From an uncultured Muribaculaceae bacterium (GTDB lineage: Bacteria; Bacteroidota; Bacteroidia; Bacteroidales; Muribaculaceae), in the NCBI GenBank assembly GCA_947629175.1, contig CANRCT010000015.1:1-63800 (forward strand): a DNA stretch of 63,800 nucleotides, given 5' to 3'. This document shows, in pieces, positions 8,926-17,204 of the stretch. The stretch's first letter is position 1. Every line of letters begins with the position of its first letter. The notes under the pieces are model-generated. The model made no database searches. It worked only from the letters and a program-made list of their open reading frames with translations, and was not told the DNA's origin. Made by a program: the position numbers and the translations under genes.

Positions 8926-9798
8926 TCAGCGGATCGGAAAGGGGAGCACCAGAAACAGGAGCGAGTAGAGCAGCAGGAGCATGGCGGTCATGCCCAGCAG
9001 CGGAGTAAGCCGCGAGCCTTTGCGTCGGGTCATCGTCCACGCGATGTTGCCTGCGGCGACCGCGAGCAGAGGGGGTACGATCGGCATGCCGGCATCGGCC
9101 CACTGTGGATAAACGAGGCCGAAAGCCACAATGCCGTTGATGAGGTAGAGCCACGGCATGGCTTTCGGGCCGAGGATCACCGCGAGGGTGTGCTTGCCTA
9201 CGGCGCGGTCGTCGTCGGCGTCACGATAGTTGTTGACGATCAGCACGTTCGCGGCGAGGAGTCCGACAGCTACGCCTCCGAGCATTACCTGAACCGGACA
9301 CTGGCGCATCTGGAGCCATGACGTAAGCCATACAGGTATGACGCCGAAAAAGATGATGACGGCCACTTCGCCGAGACCGTGGCGCGACAGAGGCCACGGC
9401 CCTGCGCTGTAGGCGATGGCGGCTACGGCTATGGCTATGCCGAGCGGTATCAGCCAAAGGCCGCCGATGGGCACGAGCGCGAGCCCGACGAGGCATGCCA
9501 GAGCGAGAGTGCCGATCGTGGCTCCGAGCATGGCGCGGGGAGTGATGTCGCCCTCTGTGACCCCGCGGCGGGGGCCTTCACGGCCCGGGCGGTCGAGGCC
9601 GGCGGTAAAGTCGAAGTATTCGTTGGCGAAGTTTGACGCTATCTGTGCCAGAAGAGCGAACAGGAGGCATAGCGTGAATGGTATCCATGCGAAATCGCCG
9701 GCATGGACGGCATAGGCTGTGCCGGTGATGACTCCGGCCACCGATACCGGAAGAGTGCGGAGGCGCATGGCCTCTATCCAGGGCGAAGTGCTGTTCAT
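8926..9798 (-). CDS. menA: 1,4-dihydroxy-2-naphthoate polyprenyltransferase
   Basis: 290 aa UbiA-superfamily integral membrane enzyme that prenylates DHNA in menaquinone synthesis. The first Asp-rich motif is NFANEYFDFTAGLD and the second is NNYRDADDDRAVGKHTLAV, which together distinguish MenA from UbiA. Eight or nine membrane helices are visible. Its start overlaps the stop of the upstream ATPase-TOPRIM gene, so the two are translationally coupled. It is the third gene of the unit headed by tsaC. No other men gene lies in the window. Confidence 0.92.
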   Translation of the reverse strand: MNSTSPWIEAMRLRTLPVSVAGVITGTAYAVHAGDFAWIPFTLCLLFALLAQIASNFANEYFDFTAGLDRPGREGPRRGVTEGDITPRAMLGATIGTLALACLVGLALVPIGGLWLIPLGIAIAVAAIAYSAGPWPLSRHGLGEVAVIIFFGVIPVWLTSWLQMRQCPVQVMLGGVAVGLLAANVLIVNNYRDADDDRAVGKHTLAVILGPKAMPWLYLINGIVAFGLVYPQWADAGMPIVPPLLAVAAGNIAWTMTRRKGSRLTPLLGMTAMLLLLYSLLFLVLPFPIR

Positions 9799-11423
9799 TG
9801 TCGGGTTGTTGATGCTGTAGGGTCGATTTCTGACGGGTTCTCAATGCCGAAGCACCGCATGACTGCAAACCTTATGCGCCTGGCCGGAGCCTTTTCCTGA
9901 CGGAGCAGGGCTATGATGGCCCTGACATAGTCGTCCTTGTTGCCGAGTCCGCACAGGCCGGCTACGTTGGATCCGGGCACCATCGACTTCTGGTTGTAGA
10001 CCTTGAGCACCGAACGGTAATCGCCCGTTTCGAGATAACGCCGGAAGTCGCGGCAGAATTTTTCGTAAAGTCCCCGCGGGTTGAGTTCGTCGACCAGGGA
10101 GTTGATGTGTTGCTCAAACATGTTGATGTTGGTGAAGCGTCCGTCGATGCGGTATTCGACAGTGCGTTTCACACGGTGACGCGTGTGCAGGAGAGCCTGC
10201 TGGCGCAGATCGGTGCGGAACATAGTGAACACGGCGTGGCGCACCTTCTCGAACACGCGGTTCTCGTCCTTGCCCCGGCTCGATGCCACAGCACGGATGA
10301 CATCCTCAAGCATGAGGATGTTTTCTATCTCGGCCACGTCGGGCACCATGATCTTGCGCTTGCGCAGATATTCCACTTCCTTGTCGTCGCGCCGGTCGCG
10401 GTCGACAATGCCATGGGAGTCCATGTGGTGGAACGCCGCGAGATCGTTGAAAGAGCGAGTGGCTTCGATGACCTTATTGCAGCTGCCGAGCGACTTGACG
10501 GTGTAGGCCTTGAATATCAGCGGATACAGCTTGGCGTCGATGGAGTGAATGCCGTCGCCCTCGATAAAGAGCACCGGTTTGCGGGCTCCGATGATGGCCA
10601 TGTAGATCTCGTCGGAGAGGCCCTGGCGTGAGGTGAGCAGATCGTAGTCCCATGTAGTGCTGACGGGATTGTAGTCGCGGACCCATACGACTGTGGCGTC
10701 GGTGCGCGACGAGGCGAATTCGAGGTCGTGGGTGGTATAGACAAACATGCAGTCGGGGCGCATGGCCTCCACGCTGTTCCACAGCGCCTGCATGACCGAC
10801 GGATGAAAGAACATCTCGGGCGAGTCGACAAGCACGGCCGCTTCGGGCGGGGCATACAGTACTGCTCCGAGATAATAGATGGCGGCTTTCTCGCCGTTGC
10901 TGAGCTTGAGCGCCGAGTAGCCGGCGGCATTTTCTGATTCGGGTCGGCTGAACAGGAAGCGGCCTGACTCGATGAGTATGTTGTTGCCGGGGAAGATCTC
11001 TTTCCAGGCCTTTATCAGGCGGTCGATGCGTGTGGGCTGCAGAGTGGCGTCCTGGTCGGATGCACGGGCTACTTTGTAGGCTATGAGATTGAGCATCTCG
11101 TCGTGCATCAGCAGCGCGAGCAGGCGGTCGAGCTCTGTCTCGGCCGACGGCCTCAGGACTGTCGGACCATAGGCGAGTTCAAACAGGCGGTCGATGCCTG
11201 TAGGCGTGGAGGGGTGACCGAACAGGGCTGTCAGCGCCGACATGGTGAACGTGCGGTCGCCCAGATCTTCGGCGAGACGGGCCGTGAATCGCGATTTGCC
11301 CGCGCCGTTGGCTCCGATTATCACGAGCTGGCGCGTTGAGGCGGGTATGCGCAGCGGTTTTCCCTCGCGTCGCGGCGGCAGGGTGATCATGGCGCTTGCG
11401 GAGGTGTCGGTGTCGTTGCTCAT
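9795..11423 (-). CDS. ATPase-TOPRIM (DUF4435-type) protein, OLD-nuclease-like
   Basis: 542 aa. The N-terminal ABC-type ATPase has Walker A GANGAGKS (37-44), signature LSNGEK (174-179), Walker B VLVDSPE (197-203) and an H-loop histidine in YTTHD (232). A TOPRIM-like half follows: FIEGD with E288, then DSHGIVDRDRR with D341/D343, then a conserved acidic stretch EIENILML (365-372). This layout is that of DUF4435 ATPases, related in architecture to OLD-family nucleases. ATP-gated nucleic-acid cleavage is therefore possible, but no activity is known to me. It overlaps tsaC upstream and menA downstream by 4 nt each, an unusual housekeeping setting for a nuclease-like gene. The C-terminal 150 residues are basic and unassigned. 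Confidence 0.75.
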   Translation of the reverse strand: MSNDTDTSASAMITLPPRREGKPLRIPASTRQLVIIGANGAGKSRFTARLAEDLGDRTFTMSALTALFGHPSTPTGIDRLFELAYGPTVLRPSAETELDRLLALLMHDEMLNLIAYKVARASDQDATLQPTRIDRLIKAWKEIFPGNNILIESGRFLFSRPESENAAGYSALKLSNGEKAAIYYLGAVLYAPPEAAVLVDSPEMFFHPSVMQALWNSVEAMRPDCMFVYTTHDLEFASSRTDATVVWVRDYNPVSTTWDYDLLTSRQGLSDEIYMAIIGARKPVLFIEGDGIHSIDAKLYPLIFKAYTVKSLGSCNKVIEATRSFNDLAAFHHMDSHGIVDRDRRDDKEVEYLRKRKIMVPDVAEIENILMLEDVIRAVASSRGKDENRVFEKVRHAVFTMFRTDLRQQALLHTRHRVKRTVEYRIDGRFTNINMFEQHINSLVDELNPRGLYEKFCRDFRRYLETGDYRSVLKVYNQKSMVPGSNVAGLCGLGNKDDYVRAIIALLRQEKAPARRIRFAVMRCFGIENPSEIDPTASTTRQ

Positions 11424-12031
11424 ATCAGTTGTCCCGCTCCTTCGCGGATGATTACTGGTGACTGAGAGTCGGTGAGATCTACGACGGTAGTCAGCGCTCC
11501 GGGCCGGGATCCGGCGTCGATGAGCATGGCTATGGGCGAACGGTCGCCGTATTCCACTGCCACCTCGTCGGGCTCGCCCAGCGGATTGCCGTCGGGACCG
11601 GTGGCTGTCATGGAGAGGAGCGGGGCCCCTATGGCCTCCGCGATGGCTCTTGGCACCGGCGAGTCAGGTATGCGCACGCCCACCGATTTGCGCCCTTTGA
11701 ATACCTTGGGGAGCTCCGTGGATGCCGGCAGGATGAATGTGAACGGCCCGGGAAGATTGGCCCGGAGTATGCGGAAAGCCGCGTTGTCTATACGGGCATA
11801 GGCGGCAGCCTGCGACATGTCGGCGCAGATGACCGACAGTGTCTGACGCCTCGGGTCTATCCCCTTGAGGCGGCACAGCTCTTCGATCGACGACTGCCGC
11901 AAGGCATGGCAGCCGATGGCATAGTTGACGTCGGTGGGATAAGCTATCAGGCCCCCTTCGTCGAGCAGTGAGGCGGCGCGTTCGATGACTTTGGCGTTGA
12001 TGCTTGAGTCGAAAACTCTGTCGATTATCAT
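11420..12031 (-). CDS. tsaC: L-threonylcarbamoyladenylate synthase
   Basis: 203 aa YrdC/Sua5 family. It makes threonylcarbamoyl-AMP from threonine, bicarbonate and ATP for t6A modification of tRNA. Motifs seen are LIAYPTDVNYAIGC, CRLKGIDPRRQTLSVI, NLPGPFTFILPAS and FKGRKSVGVRIPDSPVPRAI. The length fits the short TsaC form without a Sua5 extension. It is the first gene of an operon with the ATPase-TOPRIM gene and menA, and overlaps the former by 4 nt. Confidence 0.92.
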   Translation of the reverse strand: MIIDRVFDSSINAKVIERAASLLDEGGLIAYPTDVNYAIGCHALRQSSIEELCRLKGIDPRRQTLSVICADMSQAAAYARIDNAAFRILRANLPGPFTFILPASTELPKVFKGRKSVGVRIPDSPVPRAIAEAIGAPLLSMTATGPDGNPLGEPDEVAVEYGDRSPIAMLIDAGSRPGALTTVVDLTDSQSPVIIREGAGQLI

Positions 12032-12083
12032 ATGCTCTGGCGCTGTCGGGTCGGGATGGTTGTCGGCCCTGCGCCCTTGACGG

Positions 12084-12091
12084 CAAATATA
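12084..12091 (-). promoter_or_regulatory. -7 box of the tsaC operon
   Basis: The minus strand reads TATATTTG, a perfect TAnnTTTG, 52 nt upstream of the tsaC ATG. Confidence 0.5.
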
Positions 12092-12168
12092 CGCAAAAAA
12101 GATGAGAAGTGAGCCTGACTACGCAAGGAATGCGACAAATTCCACCTGCAGGGAGATACGGCAGGGTG

Positions 12169-12176
12169 TAATTTTG
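12169..12176 (+). promoter_or_regulatory. -7 box of the holin-like gene
   Basis: TAATTTTG lies 17 nt before the ATG of the holin-like gene, divergent from the tsaC promoter. Confidence 0.6.
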
Positions 12177-12193
12177 CAAAAAAACGACGAAGA

Positions 12194-12658
12194 ATGAATA
12201 TAATTCCTGATGCCACAATGTCGCGCCTTGGATGGATAGCGGCTCTGGTGGCTGTAGACTATGCGTGTGTGATGCTTGCCGTGCTTGCCGACCTGCGAAG
12301 CGGCATACTGAAGGCCCGGCGCCTGAAGGAGAAGCGCACGTCGGGCGGTCTGCGCCGATCGGTGGAGAAAGCGGGGCGATACTACGTATTGCTCTTCGCG
12401 ATGACTCTCATCGACGTGATGGTGTGCGGCGCGCTGCTGTTTCTGGCTGCGTCCGACGGCCCTTCGCTTCCGCCGCTGCCTCTGTTTACGACTCTGTGCG
12501 CTATAGGGCTTGCCCTCATAGAGCTTAAAAGCATTTATGAGAACTCGCATGAGAAAGATGACTACGACCGGATCATCGGTCAGCTGCGGAAGCTGCTGGA
12601 TGATCCGGCCGTAGTAAAGCGTATGCTGGAACTGGCAGGAATCAGAAAATCTGACTGA
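12194..12658 (+). CDS. Phage-holin-family small membrane protein
   Basis: 154 aa with two or three membrane helices: WIAALVAVDYACVMLAVLADL, YYVLLFAMTLIDVMVCGALLF and FTTLCAIGLALIELKSIYE. The cytosolic tail is charged. The pattern LADLRSGILKARRLKEKRTS..LRRSVEKAGRY is the usual Bacteroidota holin-like signature (Phage_holin_4/TcdE-like superfamily). No endolysin or other phage gene is near it, so it may be a domesticated or chromosomal holin-like gene rather than prophage debris. It stands alone between divergent tsaC and convergent GH84. The role is unknown. Confidence 0.75.
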   Translation: MNIIPDATMSRLGWIAALVAVDYACVMLAVLADLRSGILKARRLKEKRTSGGLRRSVEKAGRYYVLLFAMTLIDVMVCGALLFLAASDGPSLPPLPLFTTLCAIGLALIELKSIYENSHEKDDYDRIIGQLRKLLDDPAVVKRMLELAGIRKSD

Positions 12659-12673
12659 ACCGGATTACGGAGG

Positions 12674-14911
12674 TCATTTCACCTGGATGAATTCTATCGG
12701 AGCTGCCGTCTCAGCGGGAGCGAGACCCGTGGAGTCGGGCACGAGGTAATGCTTGCCGGCATTGCCGCCCTGACGCACGGTGATGCCGCCGTCGGTGCGC
12801 TCGATGACGAACGTGTGCCACTCGGCATCGAACGGATTGGACTTGTCGCTGACGGTGAACGCTCCGCGTTCGTTGACGTAGCGGCCGTCCTTGGCGTTGA
12901 CTATGGAGTAGCGTCCGGTGGCGGCGTCGTAGGTTATGCGCCATATCTGACGGTCGGGGTTGACGTCATCTTCCGCAGCCTGCCATACGGGGCGTCCGCC
13001 GGTCGATCCGGCCTCAGGATTTCCGAGCCAGCGGCCGTCGTGGCGTATGCGGTAGCTGCCGCTTTCAAGCGCGAGTTGCGGGAACACGTCGAGCCGGTGG
13101 GTGAAGCGGTGGCGGTATTCGTCGACCATCATGCTGACCCCGCGGCGCAGCAGGGGCTCGGCATAGAGCGATCCGACCATTGGATAGGCCACCTTGACGG
13201 AGCCGGGGAAGTCGCGAGAGGAGATTTTCGAGGCGCGGTCGGTCAGGTCGGCGTATTCGAGATAGTCGTTGACAAAAGCGGTGGTGTCGGCGTTGAAGAG
13301 GTCGGTATACATCCCGGCTACGAGCACTCCGCGGCGTCCGAGAAGTTCGGCCACCTCGATCCATGGTCTGATCTCCGTAAGCATCGAGTCGGAGGGGGCG
13401 GCGGCGAGCAGAGTTGCTGACGCGGCCCGGAGCGAATCGAATTCGGCTGCGAAAGCCTCGGCGGCCTCGGGGAGGTAGGCGTGGGCCATCGGCTCGGCGT
13501 AGGCGTCGATCAGTTCCTTCAGCTCAGGCGACTCGTTGAGGCGGCGCAGGCGATGGGTGTTCTGGCCCAGATCGACGTTGTAGAGGCAGAATTTTCGGAA
13601 AGCTCCCTCGCGGCCGGGCTGCAGCCGCTCGGTGGCGAGCAGCCACGACTCCTGCGGATCGTAGGCAGCGGGATTCCAGAGAAAGTCGGCGTTGCTCAGC
13701 AGGCTGACTTTCGATGCATGGGCATATTCCATCGGATTGGCGGTGAATCCGCTGACCATTGCCGTGGCCTCGGGCTCGTTGCCGGTGAAGGGGCCCATGA
13801 GCAGATGGTTGATGCAGTAGTCGGTCACCGGATAGTTGAGCCAGATGAATGCTTTGCGTCCGATCTGCGGATTGATCCACTCCATGTCGGCCACGTCGAT
13901 CATGTCGACTACCGAATTGCCGGTCCACATCACTTTGATCGACGGATCCATCACCGAGATATCGGAGAGATACGTGGGCTGGAACGATCCTTTCCAGGCC
14001 TTGTTGTAGAGCGACGGGCACATGACGAACAGCTCGATGTCGGGGTGACGGTCGATGAAATGGCGCTTCACGTAGTCCATATACTGCGCGTGAAGCTTGC
14101 CGTCGGCCTGCTTGCCGAACACATCGTCGAAGAAAATCGAGAAGTTGCGGAATCCGAGGTCGTACATCTGCTCGAACTTGCGTACGGTGGCCTCGTTGTC
14201 GGCGTCGTTCCACTGATGGTCGCCTGCCGGATGTATGCCCCATACGAAGCGCACTTTGTGGCGGCGCGCCTCGTCGTTGAGCGCTTTCATTCGCGCCGCC
14301 TCTTCGGCCGGATACAGCTCGCGCCACTTCGCGCGGTGGTAGGGGTCGTCTTTGGGGCCGTAGATGTATGTGTCGAGCTTATTGCGGCCGTAGAATTCAA
14401 ACTGGTCGACGCGGTCGGCAAAGCTCCAGGCGTTGCCGTAGAAGCCCTCGACGACTCCGCGATAGGGGGTCGAGGGCCAGTCGGCGATCTCCACGCCCAT
14501 CACTTCGGGCTGCGAGGCGACCTGCAGGAATGTCTGCACGCCGTAATAGGTGCCGGTGGGATCATTGCCGGCGATGATCACCTCGCCGGGTTTTACGCTT
14601 AGGTAATATCCCTGAGGCTTGTCGGGGATCTTGGCGGCCACGGAGCGCACAGCCTTGTCGCCGCGCTCGCCGATGGTCACCTTTACGCCTTTTCCTTTGG
14701 CGAAAGCGCCGAGCAGGGCAGCCACGGCGTCGGCGTCGGCGGTGTCGGCTCCCCGCAGACTGATAGCCTGGGGGCGGTCAAATGCCTTCGGCCCCCATGT
14801 GATGCTCTGAGGGGTGGGAGAGATTGCTGTCTGCTGCGCTGTGGCGGCAGTGGCCGATACGCCGGTCAGGGCGATGGCAAGAGCTGATTTCAGCAGTATA
14901 TTGCTTTTCAT
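12674..14911 (-). CDS. GH84 beta-N-acetylglucosaminidase (O-GlcNAcase/NagZ-like hexosaminidase)
   Basis: 745 aa, exported (signal peptide about 1-25). The N-terminal GH20/84-type sandwich (~30-145) contains GYYLSVKPGEVIIAGNDPTGTYYG split by loops. The catalytic barrel starts at YRGVVEGFYGNAWS. Catalytic Asp pair D262-D263 lies in FSIFFDDVFGK, matching the substrate-assisted GH84 mechanism. A C-terminal helical part is followed by a ~120-residue beta-rich module (RIRHDGRWLGN to the end) that resembles a lectin-like beta-trefoil; that last call is inference. It removes terminal beta-GlcNAc from host glycans or mucins. Its ATG is 27 nt after the stop of the PNGase F-like gene, so the two form an N-glycan-processing operon. 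Confidence 0.9.
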   Translation of the reverse strand: MKSNILLKSALAIALTGVSATAATAQQTAISPTPQSITWGPKAFDRPQAISLRGADTADADAVAALLGAFAKGKGVKVTIGERGDKAVRSVAAKIPDKPQGYYLSVKPGEVIIAGNDPTGTYYGVQTFLQVASQPEVMGVEIADWPSTPYRGVVEGFYGNAWSFADRVDQFEFYGRNKLDTYIYGPKDDPYHRAKWRELYPAEEAARMKALNDEARRHKVRFVWGIHPAGDHQWNDADNEATVRKFEQMYDLGFRNFSIFFDDVFGKQADGKLHAQYMDYVKRHFIDRHPDIELFVMCPSLYNKAWKGSFQPTYLSDISVMDPSIKVMWTGNSVVDMIDVADMEWINPQIGRKAFIWLNYPVTDYCINHLLMGPFTGNEPEATAMVSGFTANPMEYAHASKVSLLSNADFLWNPAAYDPQESWLLATERLQPGREGAFRKFCLYNVDLGQNTHRLRRLNESPELKELIDAYAEPMAHAYLPEAAEAFAAEFDSLRAASATLLAAAPSDSMLTEIRPWIEVAELLGRRGVLVAGMYTDLFNADTTAFVNDYLEYADLTDRASKISSRDFPGSVKVAYPMVGSLYAEPLLRRGVSMMVDEYRHRFTHRLDVFPQLALESGSYRIRHDGRWLGNPEAGSTGGRPVWQAAEDDVNPDRQIWRITYDAATGRYSIVNAKDGRYVNERGAFTVSDKSNPFDAEWHTFVIERTDGGITVRQGGNAGKHYLVPDSTGLAPAETAAPIEFIQVK

Positions 14912-14938
14912 GCGGTAGTGTCTGTATGATTGGTATGG

Positions 14939-16639
14939 TCAATATAGAAGAGTGCCGGAGATGCACCAGTAGCTGTTGCTCGATCCGGCCGGCTTGCCCT
15001 GCGGTATGCGTACGGTGAGCTTGTGTTTGCCGGCGCTAAGATTGCCCAGATAGATGTAGTCGGGGTTGGTCACGGTGCCCGGACACCAGTTGGAGCGGCT
15101 CAGATCGGAGGAGCTCATGCCGTTGGAGAAGTTGCCCGAGCAGGGATTGTTGTTGCGGTAGGTGCCGCAGTCGTCGCGCCAGGGGATGAAGGTGATCACC
15201 TCGCGGCCGTCGAGTATGATGGTGTTGGGCTTCTTGTTGAATTCGTCGCCGCCTCCCCAGCCGCCGTGGCCGGTGGTGGTGTAGCTGAGCATGGCGTTCT
15301 CGACCGGATGGTCGAGCGTGAACTCAACCTGCAGCGAGTCGTTGAGCATGAATATCGGATAGGGCTGGCCTGCCTGTTCGAGATAGTTGACGGTGTTGAA
15401 GAGCGGCATTGCCGTCACTTTGCGCTTGTCGCCGCCGGGATAGTATTTAAGGTCAAGCGACACGATGTGGCCTTTGCCGTCCCAGTTGCCGATATACGCG
15501 CCGATCCACTGCTCGCCGCTGAGATGCGACGCGAGGTCGGTGATCTCGGTCTTGTAGAGCACGGAGTCGACCCAGTCCTGACCGGGCACCACATTCCTGT
15601 TGTATGCTCTGACTCCGAAGCCTGTGAAGAAGCGCATCAGCTCAAGGGGCACGTCGTATTCCGGAGTCGATACGAGGCCGTGGTAGGCGACGCTGTCGCT
15701 GACAAACGCCGGCACCGACTTGAGGTCGCGGAGCGCGTCGACAAACGACTGTTTCTTGTCGGTCGGTATGACGAAGATGGAGCCGGTGCGGTCGTAGGCG
15801 TCGCCCTCGGAGTACTGCTCCACTTCAGCGAAGATGTAGCGTCCGGCCGTGGCGGCAGTGTCGGGAAGAGTCACTTTCTTTATGACTATCGTGCCGCCGC
15901 CCACGTTGTAGACCTCGCCGTCAGCGAGCTGATCGGGGATGGCCGCTCCGGAGAAGTTGATGCGTGCATGGTCGAAAACGGGCACGGTGATCACTCCGCT
16001 CTGATTGATGGCATATAGATATTCCGGGTCGGAGAGCCGCTCGCCCCACTGCGCGGGGAAGAGGCTTCCGGCAGTCTTTACGGCCGTGATGCCGGTGGCT
16101 TCCTGCACGGAGTCGCCGTTGCGGGTGACTTTCAGCACCAGTCCGGAGGGTACTCCGACGCCGGGCTGCGGCGTGCCGCTGAAGGGCAGTGCGGTGGTGT
16201 ACCACACCTCGATCGTGTTGGAGTTGATGCTCGTGCGGGCTACGGTGCAGTCGAGGCCGAGGATCTTTTCATGGCGCTGCACGGTGAAGCCGCTGTCGGG
16301 CGAGAAAGTGCGCACCGACGATATCTCTCTGCCACCGGGCAGCGTCGCTACCTTGTACCACTGATGGGTGGCGTAGTCGATGTAGGTGGTCTGGACGGGA
16401 GCGTCGTCATCGTGCCGGCGTTCGCCGGGCATGCGGCTGCCGATCTTCACCTCTTCGCCGCATATGCTGACGACGGTCTCTCCGGGATAGACGTGGCCCT
16501 TGTAGGACGACTGGTATGTCACCTCTATGGCCTTGGCTCCGCGAAGTTTCTTGGCGTAATTTACCGCCGCCTCCGACGGAAGGGCGCTGATGACCGCGGC
16601 GACAAGCAGCGTCATCACTCCTGCGATTGCTCTTTTCAT
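14939..16639 (-). CDS. Secreted PNGase F-like peptide-N-glycosidase
   Basis: 566 aa with a signal peptide (about 1-24). The C-terminal ~330 residues carry the PNGase F fold signatures: TTTGHGGWGGGDEF, then WRDDCGTYR (from 487), CSGNF, SSSDLSRSNWCPGTV and a terminal SNSYWCISGTL. These match the second jelly-roll domain of Elizabethkingia PNGase F. The enzyme class cleaves the Asn-GlcNAc amide bond and releases whole N-glycans. An additional ~190-residue N-terminal domain (AIEVTYQSSYKGHVYPGETV through VWYTTALPF) precedes it. It resembles the GLPGLI/bowl-like N-terminal domains of PNGase F-II-type enzymes, by inference. It is the first gene of the operon with GH84 downstream. Active-site residues of the first jelly roll could not be assigned with confidence. 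Confidence 0.88.
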   Translation of the reverse strand: MKRAIAGVMTLLVAAVISALPSEAAVNYAKKLRGAKAIEVTYQSSYKGHVYPGETVVSICGEEVKIGSRMPGERRHDDDAPVQTTYIDYATHQWYKVATLPGGREISSVRTFSPDSGFTVQRHEKILGLDCTVARTSINSNTIEVWYTTALPFSGTPQPGVGVPSGLVLKVTRNGDSVQEATGITAVKTAGSLFPAQWGERLSDPEYLYAINQSGVITVPVFDHARINFSGAAIPDQLADGEVYNVGGGTIVIKKVTLPDTAATAGRYIFAEVEQYSEGDAYDRTGSIFVIPTDKKQSFVDALRDLKSVPAFVSDSVAYHGLVSTPEYDVPLELMRFFTGFGVRAYNRNVVPGQDWVDSVLYKTEITDLASHLSGEQWIGAYIGNWDGKGHIVSLDLKYYPGGDKRKVTAMPLFNTVNYLEQAGQPYPIFMLNDSLQVEFTLDHPVENAMLSYTTTGHGGWGGGDEFNKKPNTIILDGREVITFIPWRDDCGTYRNNNPCSGNFSNGMSSSDLSRSNWCPGTVTNPDYIYLGNLSAGKHKLTVRIPQGKPAGSSNSYWCISGTLLY

Positions 16640-16691
16640 GGTTGAGTCGTTGTATTGCTGTTGATTGATGTTGTTGTCAAGGTATATGGAG

Positions 16692-16699
16692 CAAAGTTA
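16692..16699 (-). promoter_or_regulatory. -7 box of the PNGase-GH84 operon
   Basis: The minus strand reads TAACTTTG, 52 nt upstream of the PNGase-like ATG. Confidence 0.6.
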
Positions 16700-16721
16700 G
16701 TGAAATTCCCGAGAATCGGCA

Positions 16722-16793
16722 AATCGGAGAGATCAGAACAATCAGAGATTTCGGAGCAAGCTGAGCAATCAGAGCGATCGGAGCAATCGGAAG
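16722..16793. repeat. Eight-unit degenerate 9-bp tandem repeat (consensus AATCRGAGC)
   Basis: Consecutive nonamers read AATCGGAGA, GATCAGAAC, AATCAGAGA, TTTCGGAGC, AAGCTGAGC, AATCAGAGC, GATCGGAGC and AATCGGAAG. They lie between the PNGase promoter and the end of the GntR operon. The last two units form the left arm of the hairpin that follows. Confidence 0.75.
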
Positions 16794-16820
16794 CGCTGGG
16801 CGGATCCGATTGCTCCGGTC
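16776..16820 (-). terminator. Hairpin at the 3' end of the GntR/ABC operon
   Basis: The 16-nt arms GATCGGAGCAATCGGA and TCCGATTGCTCCGGTC pair fully with one wobble around a 13-nt loop. They lie 28 nt past the gntR stop. A T-run on the minus strand is weak, so this may be a processing or attenuation hairpin rather than a strict intrinsic terminator. Confidence 0.45.
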
Positions 16821-16847
16821 AGGGAGGGTATAGTAATATATCAATCG

Positions 16848-17204
16848 TCAGAGGGTGTTGGGGAGGGCGGCGAGGAGGTCGTCGGTGGTGATTCCGAGGA
16901 GACGCATCTCCTCGGCGAGGGCGGGGACCGTGGATGAGAAGAATTCCTCGCGGCGGGTTGCGGCGATGCGCTGCGGGGCGTCGTCGGTTAGGAAGAATCC
17001 CATGCCGCGCCGCGGTGCGATGATGCCGTGGGCCTGCAGGAACTCGAAAGCCTTGAGGACGGTATGGGTATTGACGGTCATCATGACGGCGAGCTCGCGC
17101 ACCGACGGTATGCGGCTGCCCGGGGGCCAGTCGCCGGCGAGTATCCGCGCGAAGCAGTAGTCGGCGATCTGCCGGTAGATGGGTCGTTCGCTTTTGAATT
17201 CCAT
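16848..17204 (-). CDS. GntR-family (YtrA-type) transcriptional regulator
   Basis: 118 aa, the short YtrA class. A winged-helix domain covers residues ~5-75 (PIYRQIADYCFARILAGDW, GSRIPSVRELAVMMTVNTHT, GIIAPRRGMGFFL), followed by only a ~40-residue dimerisation tail. It is the last gene of a four-gene minus-strand operon; its ATG shares one base with the stop of the permease gene. YtrA regulators usually repress their own ABC-transporter operon. The palindrome beside the operon promoter (19218-19237) is a natural candidate operator, by inference. Confidence 0.9.
   Translation of the reverse strand: MEFKSERPIYRQIADYCFARILAGDWPPGSRIPSVRELAVMMTVNTHTVLKAFEFLQAHGIIAPRRGMGFFLTDDAPQRIAATRREEFFSSTVPALAEEMRLLGITTDDLLAALPNTL

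Noticed and set aside
12194-12658. Prophage remnant around the holin-like gene
   Set aside because: No integrase, structural, lysin or portal gene is nearby, so a single holin-like gene does not support a prophage.
16722-16793. Possible CRISPR array
   Set aside because: The 9-bp units have no spacers of constant length, and no cas genes are in the window.
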